From Qipengyuania sp. S6317L1 (GTDB taxonomy: Bacteria > Pseudomonadota > Alphaproteobacteria > Sphingomonadales > Sphingomonadaceae): a DNA stretch of 64,000 bases. The first letter of the stretch is position 1. Each line of letters begins with the position of its first letter. The DNA lies in contig NZ_JALKAJ010000002.1 in NCBI RefSeq assembly GCF_023015615.1, positions 758,501 to 822,500 of the forward strand, read 5' to 3'. The position numbers were made by a program, and so were the translations under genes. The notes beneath the pieces are model-generated. The model was not told the origin of the DNA. It made no database searches and saw only the letters and a list, made by a program, of their open reading frames with translations. Of the stretch, positions 45,592 through 55,305 are shown piece after piece.

Positions 45592-46562
45592 CAGCCCGCC
45601 TCGCTGCCATCAGAGTGTGCCTGCGGATTGCTGGCGATCTTGCGGCCGGGCATCTTGCCACCCAGCCGGGCTGCCCAAAAGCCAATCGCGCTTGGCAATG
45701 ATCGGTGGGCGAAGGATGCAAACAGTGAACCGGCCTTCCACGCCCGCGCAAAGTCCCCCTGCCTCAGCATTCGCGCCGTTTCGGAAGGAAGGAATTTGCC
45801 ATAATACCGCTGCCAGTACTCTTTGGCCTCACGCAATAATGCAGGGTCTTCCAATTCGCCTCCCGGCCCCAGCAGCCCTTCCAGAGCCTGCATGTGAACC
45901 CGAAAAAGCTTTGCAGGAGATTTGGTCTGCTGCCCTTCATGCAAGCGGTACTTCATGACAGGATTGCCATGGATAAAGCCTTGTCCGGCTTTGCCAAGAA
46001 GCCGGATATTGAGGTCATGGTCGGCTGCCATGCCCGCCTCGGGACGAAACCCGCCGATGCGCTCAAGAGCGGAGCGCCTGTAGAGGCATTGAGAAAAACT
46101 TGGAGTGGTACCAAGCACCACATCACGGCCCGAAAAACTACGCGACGCAAGGCTGTTCTCGCCTGTCACTTCTCCGCTTGAATTGATCAGGTAGTTGGAC
46201 CCGAAAACCATATCAAAACACCGCTCATCCTCCATCGCACGAAGGTGATGCGAGACAGCGTCAGGGAGCAAAAGGTCATCATGGTCGAGAAAGAGAATGT
46301 AGCCGCCTGTCGCGGATTGAAGACCGGTATTGCGCGCGGCGGAATCTCCGGCATTCGCCTGCACGATCAACAAGACATCATTCATCGCCCCGACAATTTG
46401 CGCGGTATCGTCGCTTGATCCATCATCGACAACGATCAGCTCAAGATCATCATGGCGCAGCTTACGCGCGCTCTCGATTGTACCTTCGATGAAGGCAGCA
46501 GAGTTATACGCTGGGATCACAACACTGACCCTTGGGCCGTTTTTTGGCGCTTCTATCATCAT
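45591..46562 (-). CDS. Glycosyltransferase family 2
   Basis: A 323-residue GT-A enzyme: RVSVVIPAYNSAAFIEGTIESARKL, VVDDGSSDDTAQI, LFLDHDDLLLPDAV (DXD) and GMAADHDLNIRLLG (base region). The C-terminal third is a basic helical part without a membrane segment. It follows the sulfotransferase gene at a 31 bp gap. The donor sugar is unknown. Confidence 0.85.
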   Translation of the reverse strand: MMIEAPKNGPRVSVVIPAYNSAAFIEGTIESARKLRHDDLELIVVDDGSSDDTAQIVGAMNDVLLIVQANAGDSAARNTGLQSATGGYILFLDHDDLLLPDAVSHHLRAMEDERCFDMVFGSNYLINSSGEVTGENSLASRSFSGRDVVLGTTPSFSQCLYRRSALERIGGFRPEAGMAADHDLNIRLLGKAGQGFIHGNPVMKYRLHEGQQTKSPAKLFRVHMQALEGLLGPGGELEDPALLREAKEYWQRYYGKFLPSETARMLRQGDFARAWKAGSLFASFAHRSLPSAIGFWAARLGGKMPGRKIASNPQAHSDGSEAG

Positions 46563-46593
46563 GTTCGGCCAGTGTGATTAAAGGCGGGCGATC

Positions 46594-47292
46594 TCATCCC
46601 TCACCCGTTGTCGCACGTTTGTAGAACGGCAGTCGCTCGTAATCTTCGGCATAGAGCGTTTCGACCCGCGCCAACTGGCTTTCGCTAAGGTCGGATATCT
46701 TTGGCGAATCAGAGGCGAAAGCCTGCTTCAAGGCTTTGCGCAACGGCGTGCCAGTCTTGGTAAAAGCATAATCGCGCTGATTATCGGAATGGATCGCCTC
46801 TACTGTAATTCCGATTTTTTCCGATACCTTGGCCATGCACGCATCCATGCCCTCTTCAAGGGCAAAGACCTCTGTTTCCGGGGCGCAAAACCGCGCTGCC
46901 GGGACAAAGTGATTGTCATAACGATATCCGAAATAATCGTCATGCGCATCATTGCGCTTTTCGATTTGGCTGAGGAAGCTTTCGAAGGAAACAAACACGC
47001 CAATGGCGCGGCGATGATGGTTGAATGCGCTCAGGAAACGCCGGACCGGGTCGCGCACGATTGCAAAATCATAGTCGAAAAAGCCTGAGTGCATCAGCCT
47101 TTCCCGGTCACTGAATGTCAAATGCTGGGGCGAGGACCGATACCACGGATCGGTTTCGTGGAGGCCAAAGCGTTCATCGAGGAAATTGACATCAAGCCCG
47201 CTTGCATGAAGTGTGCGCTCAACGGTGGTTCCGCCGCATTTGGGGATATGAGTGAAGTAGATATTGCGCGAGTTAACACGAAAAAATGGCAT
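46594..47292 (-). CDS. Sulfotransferase family protein
   Basis: A 232-residue PAPS-dependent sulfotransferase: the 5'-phosphosulfate loop IYFTHIPKCGGTTVERTL and the 3'-phosphate motif FAIVRDPVRRFLSAFNHHRR are both intact. It is expected to add sulfate to a sugar of the exopolysaccharide. ATG 47292 has AAAGGAAT ahead of it and lies 2 bp after the rfbB stop; the longer frame is not used. Marine polymer sulfation is a reasonable inference. Confidence 0.8.
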   Translation of the reverse strand: MPFFRVNSRNIYFTHIPKCGGTTVERTLHASGLDVNFLDERFGLHETDPWYRSSPQHLTFSDRERLMHSGFFDYDFAIVRDPVRRFLSAFNHHRRAIGVFVSFESFLSQIEKRNDAHDDYFGYRYDNHFVPAARFCAPETEVFALEEGMDACMAKVSEKIGITVEAIHSDNQRDYAFTKTGTPLRKALKQAFASDSPKISDLSESQLARVETLYAEDYERLPFYKRATTGEG

Positions 47293-47294
47293 AC

Positions 47295-48353
47295 CTATTC
47301 CTTTGCCCCGAGCAAGGGCCGCCACCATTCTTCGTTATCCAAATACCAGCGCAAGGTTTGCCGCAAGCCTTCGTCAAAACTGCGGGTCGCGGCATAACCC
47401 AGTTCGCCGCGCGCCTTTGTTTCGTCGATCGCATAACGGCGGTCGTGACCTGCGCGGTCTTTAACAAAGGTCTTGAGCGTCTCGCTTTTCTTGCCCTTCG
47501 CGGCTGGCGCGTCGGGGTAACGATCGGCCAAACCATCAACCTCTTCAAAGGCAAGATCGACCTCGCGACAAATCGCGGCGATCACTTCAAGGTTGGGAAG
47601 CTCTGCCCCGCCGCCGATATTGTATGTTTCCCCAGGCACGCCTTTCTCAAGGCAGGCTTCGATCCCGCGGCAATGGTCCTCGACATGGAGCCAGTCGCGC
47701 ACGTTCATCCCGTCGCCGTAGATCGGCAGGCTCCTGCCCGACAAGGCGTTGAGGCAGAACAGCGGGATGAGCTTTTCCGGATATTGATAGGGGCCATAAT
47801 TGTTCGAACAATTGCTCGTCGTCACATTGAGGCCGTATGTGTGGTGATAGGCGCGCACCAGGTGATCCGACGCTGCCTTTGACGCTGAATAGGGCGAATT
47901 CGGAGCGTATGGCGTCGTCTCGCTAAATGCGGGGTCGTCGCTCCCAAGCGAGCCATACACCTCATCGGTCGAGATATGGTGAAAGCGATGATCTTTCCCA
48001 TCGCCATCAAGCCACACGGCTCGCGCAGCCTTAAGAAGGGAGTTCGTGCCGAGGATATTGGTGTCGATGAAGGCATCGGGGCCAGTGATTGAACGGTCGA
48101 CGTGGCTCTCGGCGGCAAAGTGCACCACTGTGGCAATGTCACGCTCACGCAGCAGCTTTTCGACAAGCTCCTGATCGCGGATGTCACCAACGATGAGTTC
48201 AGCCGTGTCAGCGCCTTCGAGCGTTGAACAGTTGCCTGCATAGGTCAGTGCATCGAGCACAATAACGTGGTCATCGGCGTGACGCGCATTCCAGTAATGT
48301 GCGAAATTACCGCCAATAAAACCGGCGCCGCCAGTGACGAGCAGATTAGCCAA
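47295..48353 (-). CDS. rfbB: dTDP-glucose 4,6-dehydratase
   Basis: The second step of dTDP-L-rhamnose synthesis. 352 residues: NAD site GGAGFIGGNF, catalytic STDEVYGS, the YSASK (YxxxK) motif, and RNWLHVEDH-like VRDWLHVEDHCRGIEACLEKG. It overlaps rfbD by 8 bp. The closest look-alike families (other SDR epimerases) lack the DE pair that is plain here. Confidence 0.95.
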   Translation of the reverse strand: MANLLVTGGAGFIGGNFAHYWNARHADDHVIVLDALTYAGNCSTLEGADTAELIVGDIRDQELVEKLLRERDIATVVHFAAESHVDRSITGPDAFIDTNILGTNSLLKAARAVWLDGDGKDHRFHHISTDEVYGSLGSDDPAFSETTPYAPNSPYSASKAASDHLVRAYHHTYGLNVTTSNCSNNYGPYQYPEKLIPLFCLNALSGRSLPIYGDGMNVRDWLHVEDHCRGIEACLEKGVPGETYNIGGGAELPNLEVIAAICREVDLAFEEVDGLADRYPDAPAAKGKKSETLKTFVKDRAGHDRRYAIDETKARGELGYAATRSFDEGLRQTLRWYLDNEEWWRPLLGAKE

Positions 48354-49203
48354 GAGCCTTTTCCTCTTTCAGCATTGCGCGCAAGTTTTCGCGCCAAGGG
48401 GTTGGAGTGTCGCCCAGCAATTCACGCGTCTTGCTGCAATCGAGCAGAGAGAATGCCGGGCGCGCGGCGGGCGTTGGATAGTCGCTGGTCGCGATGGGCT
48501 TGATTTCGGGAATACGCTTGATGAGGCCTTGCGCGTGCGCGTCCTCTGCAATGGCGAGCGCGAAATCATACCAGCTCGCTTTGCCATCATCGCTGTGGTG
48601 GAACGTTCCCGAAGCGTCCTTTGCGATCAGGCCCCAGATCGTTTGCGCCAAACTTGTTGCCCAGGTCGGCGATCCCACTTGATCCGCCACGATGCCAAGC
48701 TCATCGCGTTCATTCATCAGGCGGATCATCGTGCGCACGAAATTCGCGCCGCCCGCAGCATAGACCCAAGAGGTTCGCACCAGGAGATCGCTGTCGCGCA
48801 GGTGGTCCTCGCCTTGCGCTTTGGTGCGCCCATAAACGCTCAAAGGCGCGCGCTCGTCGTCGGGTCGGTAGGGGCGTTCAGACGTCCCGTCGAAGACAAA
48901 ATCGGTGGAGACATGGACGAGCTTGCCGCCTGATTGCTCCATTGCCCCGGCCATGATCCGAACAGCGTCGGAATTGATCGCGCGGGCGAGTTCTTCTTCC
49001 TCTTCGGCCTTATCAACGGCAGTGTGGGCGGCTGCATTGATCAGTACCTCAGGCGCTTCCACTGCAAGGCGCGCAGTGAGCATCGCCTCATCGGTCAAAT
49101 CGACGTCATCGACATCAATCGCGCTCAATTCAGCGCCACTTGGTGCAGTTGCCTGAAGCGCTCGCCCCAGCTGCCCGCCTGCTCCTGTGATCAGAACTTT
49201 CAT
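48346..49203 (-). CDS. rfbD: dTDP-4-dehydrorhamnose reductase
   Basis: The last step of dTDP-L-rhamnose synthesis. 285 residues: nucleotide site ITGAGGQLGRALQ, STDFVFDG, YGRTKAQGE (YxxxK), RTSWVYAAGGANFVRTM and the family C-terminal patch ARPAFSLLDCSKTRELLG. It overlaps rfbC by 4 bp and rfbB by 8 bp, so all are co-translated. Confidence 0.95.
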   Translation of the reverse strand: MKVLITGAGGQLGRALQATAPSGAELSAIDVDDVDLTDEAMLTARLAVEAPEVLINAAAHTAVDKAEEEEELARAINSDAVRIMAGAMEQSGGKLVHVSTDFVFDGTSERPYRPDDERAPLSVYGRTKAQGEDHLRDSDLLVRTSWVYAAGGANFVRTMIRLMNERDELGIVADQVGSPTWATSLAQTIWGLIAKDASGTFHHSDDGKASWYDFALAIAEDAHAQGLIKRIPEIKPIATSDYPTPAARPAFSLLDCSKTRELLGDTPTPWRENLRAMLKEEKALG

Positions 49204-49745
49204 GAAAACACCGGCACGTCTGACAACGAAAGTCCTTTGGCATCTTTCTCGGAAATGATCGGATCAAGGTTCGCGACTGGCCAATCGATCCCGACACCGG
49301 GGTCATTCCAAGCCAGTGTGTGCTCGCTGCCAGGAGCGTAAGGCGCGGTGCACTTGTAAAGAAAATCGGTGTCATCGGCGAGCGTCAGGAAACCGTGGGC
49401 GAACCCTTCGGGCACCCAGAACATCCGCTTATTCTCGGCCGTCAGCTCAACCCCTGCCCATTTGCCAAATGTCGGCGAGCCCTCGCGAAGGTCGACAGCC
49501 ACGTCGAAGACGGCTCCATTGGTAACCCGCACGAGCTTTCCCTGCGGCCCCGGGTTCTGAAAGTGCAGCCCGCGAAGCACGCCCTTTTGCGAGCGGCTGT
49601 GATTGTCCTGGACAAATGTAAGGTCGAGCCCGGCTTCCTTGAAAGCGCCCTCGTTCCAGGTTTCCATGAAGAAGCCGCGCTCATCCCCGAACACGCGCGG
49701 TTCGATGATCAGCACACCCTCAATGTCGGTTTCAATGATGTTCAC
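49200..49745 (-). CDS. rfbC: dTDP-4-dehydrorhamnose 3,5-epimerase
   Basis: A 181-residue cupin epimerase: [15 protein letters not shown] (catalytic His region), [27 protein letters not shown], and [27 protein letters not shown] (Tyr and substrate site). It converts the 4-keto intermediate to the L-configuration. It overlaps rfbA by 4 bp. Confidence 0.95.
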   Translation of the reverse strand: MNIIETDIEGVLIIEPRVFGDERGFFMETWNEGAFKEAGLDLTFVQDNHSRSQKGVLRGLHFQNPGPQGKLVRVTNGAVFDVAVDLREGSPTFGKWAGVELTAENKRMFWVPEGFAHGFLTLADDTDFLYKCTAPYAPGSEHTLAWNDPGVGIDWPVANLDPIISEKDAKGLSLSDVPVFS

Positions 49746-50644
49746 GGCAAGACGGGCTTCTCAAGCAGAGCCAGAAGATATTCGCCATAGCCCGACTTAC
49801 GAAGCGGCTCGGCGATCCTGGCGAGTTGCGCATCATCGATAAAGCCCTGACGCCATGCGATTTCCTCAGGGCAAGCGATCTTCAACCCTTGGCGCTCTTC
49901 GGTGATGCGCACATAGGTCGCAGCATCAAGCAGAGAGGAATGGGTCCCGGTATCAAGCCAAGCAAAGCCTCGACCCATGATCTCAACCGACATCGAACCT
50001 TCATCGAGATACAGGCGATTGAGATCGGTGATCTCGAGCTCTCCACGCGCTGAAGGCTTGAGATCGCGGGCGCGGTCAACGACAGTTTCATCGTAGAAAT
50101 AGAGCCCTGTCACCGCATAGTTGGACTTTGGCGCAGCAGGCTTTTCTTCGATTGATATCGCCTTGCCCGTTGCGTCGAACTCCACCACCCCAAATGCATC
50201 GGGGTTGGTCACACGGTAGGCAAATACACTCGCGCCTTCATCCCTTGAATTGGCGCTTTGCAAAATGTCGGGGAGGCCGTGACCGTAGAAGATATTGTCG
50301 CCAAGGATCAGCGCGCTTGGCCCCCCGTCCACAAAATCAGCACCGATATGAAAAGCCTGCGCCAGCCCTTCCGGTCGCGGCTGCTCGGCGTAGGACAGGT
50401 TCACCCCAAAGTCCGAGCCGTCACCCAAAACACGCTGAAACTGCGCTGCATCTTCAGGCGTCGTAATGATCAAAATATCCTTGATCCCGGCAAGCATCAA
50501 AGTGCTCAAAGGGTAATAGATCATGGGCTTGTCGAAGATCGGCATAAGCTGCTTCGAGACGCCCTTGGTCAAAGGATAGAGGCGCGTACCTGACCCTCCT
50601 GCGAGGATGATACCCTTGCGCGATTTCGTGCGCGACTGTGTCAC
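49742..50644 (-). CDS. rfbA: Glucose-1-phosphate thymidylyltransferase
   Basis: The first step, dTTP plus glucose-1-phosphate to dTDP-glucose. 300 residues: the nucleotidyl motif [14 protein letters not shown] with [26 protein letters not shown], and [20 protein letters not shown]. It is the promoter-proximal gene of the rfb unit. The 214 bp ahead separate it from the divergent lasso cluster. Confidence 0.95.
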   Translation of the reverse strand: MTQSRTKSRKGIILAGGSGTRLYPLTKGVSKQLMPIFDKPMIYYPLSTLMLAGIKDILIITTPEDAAQFQRVLGDGSDFGVNLSYAEQPRPEGLAQAFHIGADFVDGGPSALILGDNIFYGHGLPDILQSANSRDEGASVFAYRVTNPDAFGVVEFDATGKAISIEEKPAAPKSNYAVTGLYFYDETVVDRARDLKPSARGELEITDLNRLYLDEGSMSVEIMGRGFAWLDTGTHSSLLDAATYVRITEERQGLKIACPEEIAWRQGFIDDAQLARIAEPLRKSGYGEYLLALLEKPVLP

Positions 50645-50858
50645 AATATTCGCCTTGATTACCCCGGAAATCCGAACCCTTGCTTGCGCTTTGCAGCAAG
50701 GCCTTTAGAGGTCAAGGCTTAATGTCCTAATGTGAACGCGGTGGATTTGGGGCGCAGATAATTTTGCGCAAATTGTCGTAAGAGACGGCCTATTATGCGA
50801 AGCGGCAACGTGGATCGGGGGCGCTCACAATTTCGAGGATCGACCTTTCAAAAAGCCT
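50645..50858. other. Divergent intergenic region between rfbA and the lasso cluster
   Basis: About 214 bp with no gene. It holds promoters for rfbA (minus) and for the nucleotidyltransferase gene (plus). No clear operator or riboswitch is seen. Confidence 0.4.
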
Positions 50859-52016
50859 ATGAACGAAATCGCGTCCATTGATGAATTTCTGGCTGTCGCG
50901 GTCCGCGCTTGCCGGGCCGGGCAAGACGCGCCTTGGACGCTGGCGACAAATGTCGATCCCGCCAAAGTCTGGGAGCGCGTAGAGTTTCATGGCATCGCCT
51001 TTCTTCTCAATGCCCATGAGCAGCATCTCACGAAATGGCCCGAAACACTGATTGATCGCATGGCCGAAGAGGCGCGATTGATTGCCCTGTGGGAAGCAAC
51101 CCATCAAAAATCAGTATCGCAGGTGATCGACGCGCTCGCTCAGGCCGACATTGAGAGCGTGGTCATGAAGGGGACTGCGCTCGCCTACGCGTTCCACGCC
51201 GAACCCGCGACGCGCAGGCGCGGCGATACCGACCTTCTGGTCCGGCCCGAGGATCAGGACCGCACGCGTGCCATACTCAGGGAACTTGGCTGGTATCGCA
51301 AAGACGACCCCCACGGCCTTTACTATCAAGAAGGCTGGCTGCACGATGCAGCCGGGTTCTTCGTTCACGCGATCGACCTTCATTGGGAACCATCGGACAG
51401 GCCCGTCCTTCAACCCGTCCTGCCGATAGATACTTTCTTTGAAGGTAGGCGTGCGATGCCCACCTTGCAGACGCACGCTTTTCATCCCGATCCTGCGATT
51501 ATGATTGTGCACGCGGTAATCAATCAGAAATGGCACGCGCTTCACGGCTACGACACGGAAAATGGCCGCCTGGCAGCCGCTCGAAGGCTCATCTGGTCGG
51601 TTGATTTCGATCTGCTTTGCGAAGCGATGGAGCATCAGGACTGGGCGCGGTTGCACGCGCATTGCAATACACACGGAGTGGGCCCGTTGGTGGCGGAAGC
51701 CCTGCGCGGGATGAGCGCCGATCTTCATAACAGCATCCCTGAAAGTGTTCTTGCAAAGCTTGATCAAGCGCCGATGGATGACACTCTCATCCGCTATTTC
51801 GCCAATCCGGACAGCCTCGCACAGTTCTGGATCGATTTGAGAAGAGCGCGTTCGTGGGAGCAAAAGCGCCGTTTGCTTTCAACCAGAGCACTTCCGCCTC
51901 GCGATCATTTGCTCGAAAAATATCCCGGCGCGACGAAATGGCCAACGGTCCTTCTCCAAGGGCGAATGCTGCTTGAAACCGCGGGTCGGGCCTTGCGTAA
52001 GGTGGGACAGCGATGA
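50859..52016 (+). CDS. Lasso-cluster nucleotidyltransferase (NTP_transf_5 type)
   Basis: A 385-residue protein of the NTP_transf_5 family, with the pattern SVVMKGTALAYAFHAEPATRRRGDTDLLVRPED (Gly/Lys pair and Asp-x-Asp metal site). Such nucleotidyltransferases occur in several lasso peptide clusters with kinases, where they are proposed to act on the modified peptide. Here it opens the cluster on the plus strand and overlaps the exporter gene by 4 bp. Its role in modification is inference. Confidence 0.75.
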   Translation: MNEIASIDEFLAVAVRACRAGQDAPWTLATNVDPAKVWERVEFHGIAFLLNAHEQHLTKWPETLIDRMAEEARLIALWEATHQKSVSQVIDALAQADIESVVMKGTALAYAFHAEPATRRRGDTDLLVRPEDQDRTRAILRELGWYRKDDPHGLYYQEGWLHDAAGFFVHAIDLHWEPSDRPVLQPVLPIDTFFEGRRAMPTLQTHAFHPDPAIMIVHAVINQKWHALHGYDTENGRLAAARRLIWSVDFDLLCEAMEHQDWARLHAHCNTHGVGPLVAEALRGMSADLHNSIPESVLAKLDQAPMDDTLIRYFANPDSLAQFWIDLRRARSWEQKRRLLSTRALPPRDHLLEKYPGATKWPTVLLQGRMLLETAGRALRKVGQR

Positions 52017-53665
52017 GTGTCGGTTTCTGGCTTGAATGGGTGCGCCGTTTCCGCTGGCAATTGGCAGGGATCAGCCTTCTCACCCTGCTGAGTTCGGCAG
52101 CAACACTGGCTGTTCCATGGCTTGCGGCGCAGGTCCTGGGCATCGTTATCACAGCGGACGGCGCGGTCCCTGATTTGAACCGGATCCTTGTCCTGCTGAT
52201 CGGCGTGCTTGTATTGCTCACCGCGCTGAACATAGCGGCCACCATCCAGTCCGAACGCGCATCGACGCGCATCCTCACCGATCTTCGCAAGCGGATCTAT
52301 GAACACGTCCAGATCATGCCGCTCTCCTTTCACGATGAGCAGCGATCTGGCGATGTGCTGGCGCTGACTTCGTACGAGGTCGGCAACTTGAGCGACTTTC
52401 TCGCCAACACACTGGCCAATGCGCCGGCGATACTGCTGACTACCTTGGGCGCGGTTGCCATTTTGTACTGGATCGACCCCGTGATGGCTTTGATCGTCCC
52501 GCTTCTGGTGCCCGCATTTGCGATCATGATCAGGCTGACGGGGCGCACCTTGCGAGGCCTTTCGCGCAGCGCCCGCGCAGCAGAAGTCGAACTCGTCGCC
52601 ATTGCCGAGCGCGACCTTGAGATTCTTCCCGCTATCAAAGCTTTCGCTGCCGAAGAGCATCACAAACGAGCCTTTGCCAAGGCCGCGGAGATTTCGCGCG
52701 AATTCGCCGTGCGGCAGGCGCAGCTTAAAGCTTTCATCGGACCTCTCATGGCGCTTCTTGCAGCGCTCGCAGCGATTGGCGTGCTGGTTATTGGCAGCGG
52801 TTATTTGACCGGTGAGACATCTTCGCCAGAAGAGCTGTTCGCGTTTCTTCTTTACGCAGCGCTTCTAACGCGGCCAGCGGGCGGTCTTGCCACCATGTAT
52901 TCCTCCTATCAGATGGCCCGCGGCACCCTCGCCCGCCTGGAGACGGTGCTCGCACTTGAGCCTGAGCCCGGACACCATGACGGGATCGAGATCACCCGCG
53001 CCAAAGGCGCTGTTCAATTCGACAATCTCACATTCGGCTATCCTGGAAGGTCACCTGTTTTCAAGGGGCTTAATCTCGACATCCGACCGGGAGAAACCAT
53101 CGCTTTGACGGGCGAAAACGGTGTGGGCAAATCGACGCTCGTGCGTCTTCTTTTGCGCTTCTACCCGCCGCAAGCAGGGAGCATCAGGCTCGATAATCGT
53201 GAGATTTCGGAATACCAGATCCAAAGCTTTCGCCGCCAGTTCGGTTATGTTCCGCAACGGGCGCTTCTTTTCAACGGCACCATTGCCGACAACATCGCCT
53301 TTGGACAGGGCGTTAGCGACCGCGATCAATCCATCGAGCGTGCCGCGCGGCTTGCCCGGGTGGACCAGTTTTTGCCAGGCCTACCCGAAGGTCTGAACAC
53401 CGTAATCGGCGACCACGGGGTCAAGCTGTCAGGTGGGCAGCGCCAACGTATTGCCCTTGCCCGCGCGCTGTACTGCGATCCGCCAATCATGATCCTTGAT
53501 GAGGCAACTTCAATGTATGACCTCGAAAGCGAGGCAGCTTTCGTCGAAGAGTGCGTCGATATGCTCAAAGGGCGGACAGTGATCCTGATCACCCATCGTC
53601 CCGCTAGCCTTGCCCTGGCAAACCGGGTGGTTCGCATCAGCCCGGACGGTGTCGCCGAAAGCTAA
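52013..53665 (+). CDS. Lasso peptide ABC exporter (D protein)
   Basis: A 550-residue half-transporter: six membrane segments (about 12-295), then an intact ATPase domain with Walker A TGENGVGKST, signature VKLSGGQRQRIALARAL, Walker B PIMILDEATSMYD and H-loop ILITHR. No peptidase domain, as expected for a D protein that exports mature lasso peptide and gives self-immunity. Its start overlaps the nucleotidyltransferase stop. Its stop overlaps the convergent PqqD-like gene by 4 bp. Confidence 0.88.
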   Translation: MSVGFWLEWVRRFRWQLAGISLLTLLSSAATLAVPWLAAQVLGIVITADGAVPDLNRILVLLIGVLVLLTALNIAATIQSERASTRILTDLRKRIYEHVQIMPLSFHDEQRSGDVLALTSYEVGNLSDFLANTLANAPAILLTTLGAVAILYWIDPVMALIVPLLVPAFAIMIRLTGRTLRGLSRSARAAEVELVAIAERDLEILPAIKAFAAEEHHKRAFAKAAEISREFAVRQAQLKAFIGPLMALLAALAAIGVLVIGSGYLTGETSSPEELFAFLLYAALLTRPAGGLATMYSSYQMARGTLARLETVLALEPEPGHHDGIEITRAKGAVQFDNLTFGYPGRSPVFKGLNLDIRPGETIALTGENGVGKSTLVRLLLRFYPPQAGSIRLDNREISEYQIQSFRRQFGYVPQRALLFNGTIADNIAFGQGVSDRDQSIERAARLARVDQFLPGLPEGLNTVIGDHGVKLSGGQRQRIALARALYCDPPIMILDEATSMYDLESEAAFVEECVDMLKGRTVILITHRPASLALANRVVRISPDGVAES

Positions 53666-53943
53666 GCGGCGTCAGACAGAATAAGCTCTTGCTCGTGCAG
53701 TTGCTTCGCAAGCGTCAACAAGTCTGTTTCGATACGCTCGCGCGGGGCATCGAACTCGCTTTCAATCTGATCGCAAATTTGCGCCAAGGTACGCGGCGCG
53801 TCTGACAGCAATTGCCAAATTCGGCCGCCAACCGCGTCAAGCCCGAAATATTGTCCCGAATTGAGGTCGAGCAGCACCATCTCTCCGTTCACTTCACGGG
53901 CGACCACCTCGTCCGAAACAGTAAAACGATCATTGAGTTGCAT
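53662..53943 (-). CDS. PqqD-like lasso peptide recognition protein (B1 / RRE)
   Basis: A 93-residue winged-helix RiPP recognition element: DRFTVSDEVVAREVNGEMVLLDLNSGQYFGLDAVGGRIWQLLSDAPRTLAQICDQIESEFDAPRERIETDLLTLAKQL. In split B enzymes, B1 binds the leader peptide (through its YxxP stretch) and hands it to B2. Context of kinase, cyclase and precursor supports this over a role in PQQ making. It is 36 bp downstream of the kinase gene. Confidence 0.85.
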   Translation of the reverse strand: MQLNDRFTVSDEVVAREVNGEMVLLDLNSGQYFGLDAVGGRIWQLLSDAPRTLAQICDQIESEFDAPRERIETDLLTLAKQLHEQELILSDAA

Positions 53944-53979
53944 GTACCTATCCCAAATGGCCTGACGCTGCGGCGCGCT

Positions 53980-54855
53980 TCAGGACGAGCTTTCCGAAAA
54001 CGTCTCAAGAACCGCCCTGCGCACCCGAGGCAACTCCGCATAGTCGCGCGCAAAGTCAAGTGTATAGCAAGCGATGTCCTGAGACAGGTCAGCCATGCGG
54101 CCAAAATGCGCTTTGAGGCGGGGCTTGTCGGTTACGTCGAGAATGAAGGAGTGCGGCAGGAGCGCGCTCAATGCCTCCGCGCTCGACAATCGCTTGATCG
54201 AAAGATCGGCCTGATGGTCTGTGCCCAGAAGAAAGATTTGTCGCAGCGGCGCCTCTTGCCTTGCAAAGGGAAAATCGCCCCCTGCATCGACATCCTGCTT
54301 TAGATTGTCGTTTTCAATTTCGGTGTGTTCGCCGAGAAGAAAGCGCGCGCTATCAGCAAAAAGTCGCAGTTTCGAACGTTTGGGCTGGACCCAGTAACCA
54401 TCGTCACCGCGCCGAAGATCAATCACATCTTCAGTCAGAAAGGGAAAACCCTCCCGCGCAAAAGAGCCCGCGAGTGTGGTCTTGCCGCCTCGCGACAGCC
54501 CCAGAAACGCGCAAACACCCTCGACATTGCCCGAACCTTCAGATGCCGACAAAAGCACTGCGCTCCCATGGAGGAAGAGCCCACCTGCATGATTGCCGAG
54601 AATCGGCGTGATTTGGTTATGGTAAAGATTGCCAAGCGTTGGCGCATCGCAATCGGGCGTTGGCCATGCTGAAATCCGATATGCATCACCCTGCTGTCCA
54701 ATCAGGAAATCGGCTTGATGCGGGAAGCGGACGAGAAAACCATCATCGGTTCTATGAAACTCGGCCATGCACACCCCTTCGGGTGAAATCCACCGATCAT
54801 AGGGCTCACTGGCTAACTTGCCTTGTGCCTTGGGGGGGTGCGCCGTCCAGTCCAT
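53980..54855 (-). CDS. HPr-kinase-like lasso peptide kinase
   Basis: About 291 residues. The HprK-type core shows LFLHGSAVLL (catalytic His region, about 93-102), Walker A GLSRGGKTT (119-127), FLTEDVIDLRR (Asp143, Asp146), and a C-terminal ARDYAELP patch. In lasso clusters such kinases phosphorylate the peptide tail, usually a C-terminal Ser. ATG 54855 is chosen; the frame ahead (to 54951) lacks conservation. It forms a two-gene unit with B1. The peptide encoded nearby ends in Phe, so the target is uncertain. Confidence 0.78.
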   Translation of the reverse strand: MDWTAHPPKAQGKLASEPYDRWISPEGVCMAEFHRTDDGFLVRFPHQADFLIGQQGDAYRISAWPTPDCDAPTLGNLYHNQITPILGNHAGGLFLHGSAVLLSASEGSGNVEGVCAFLGLSRGGKTTLAGSFAREGFPFLTEDVIDLRRGDDGYWVQPKRSKLRLFADSARFLLGEHTEIENDNLKQDVDAGGDFPFARQEAPLRQIFLLGTDHQADLSIKRLSSAEALSALLPHSFILDVTDKPRLKAHFGRMADLSQDIACYTLDFARDYAELPRVRRAVLETFSESSS

Positions 54856-55305
54856 ATCGAGTGCTGTAGCCCTTCCCAAAGACCAAAACCAAGCGCGAGA
54901 TGCAGATGCACCACAGCAAATTTTGCCGACCGACAACGCGATCAGGATCAAATTGCGCCTATTGATTACAATATTTTATCAGATGACCCCGGAATTTTGC
55001 TGCGATGCATCAATGCCGGAGCAGATTCGCAGCGGCGCTGGGCGATTCGCAAAACCGGGCCTTTCGGCATTCGCCGTGAGGCTCGCAATCGCTTCACACT
55101 GAACGAGGTTATCGAAGGGACCGATCTTTGAAGGCTGGTCTGGATCTCAAATCAACATTCATATGCGCTTGTGGGAAGATGCGTGCGTTGGATTCCAGCC
55201 ACGAGAAACTGCACCAGCGAAAGATCACGTGAGCAGAACCACCGAACTTCACACCATCGCTTGGACGAAATTATAACAAATTGAAGGGTTTAGGCCTAGA
55301 AACAC
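54856..55305. other. Non-coding or decayed region between the kinase and precursor genes
   Basis: About 450 bp without a convincing gene. A plus-strand frame within 54823-55131 encodes a stretch of 60 or so residues that looks coding (SDDPGILLRCINAGADSQRR, then KTGPFGIRREARNRFTLNEV), but its first part runs antisense inside the kinase gene. It may be the remnant of a lost cluster gene. The remainder holds the kinase promoter and an AT-rich block (TACAATATTTTATC, near 54967). Confidence 0.4.

Noticed and set aside
53662..53943. PqqD-like gene as a PQQ biosynthesis protein serving the PQQ dehydrogenase at 62900
   Set aside because: Its neighbours are lasso peptide genes, no pqqABCE is seen, and the PqqD fold is shared by all RiPP recognition elements.
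53980..54855. HPr kinase of a phosphotransferase system
   Set aside because: No HPr or EIIA gene is near, and the sequence and context fit the lasso-cluster kinase branch.
54823..55131. Plus-strand frame of 102 codons between the kinase and precursor genes as an intact gene
   Set aside because: Its first part is antisense inside the kinase gene and it has no clear ribosome site; kept only as a possible remnant.
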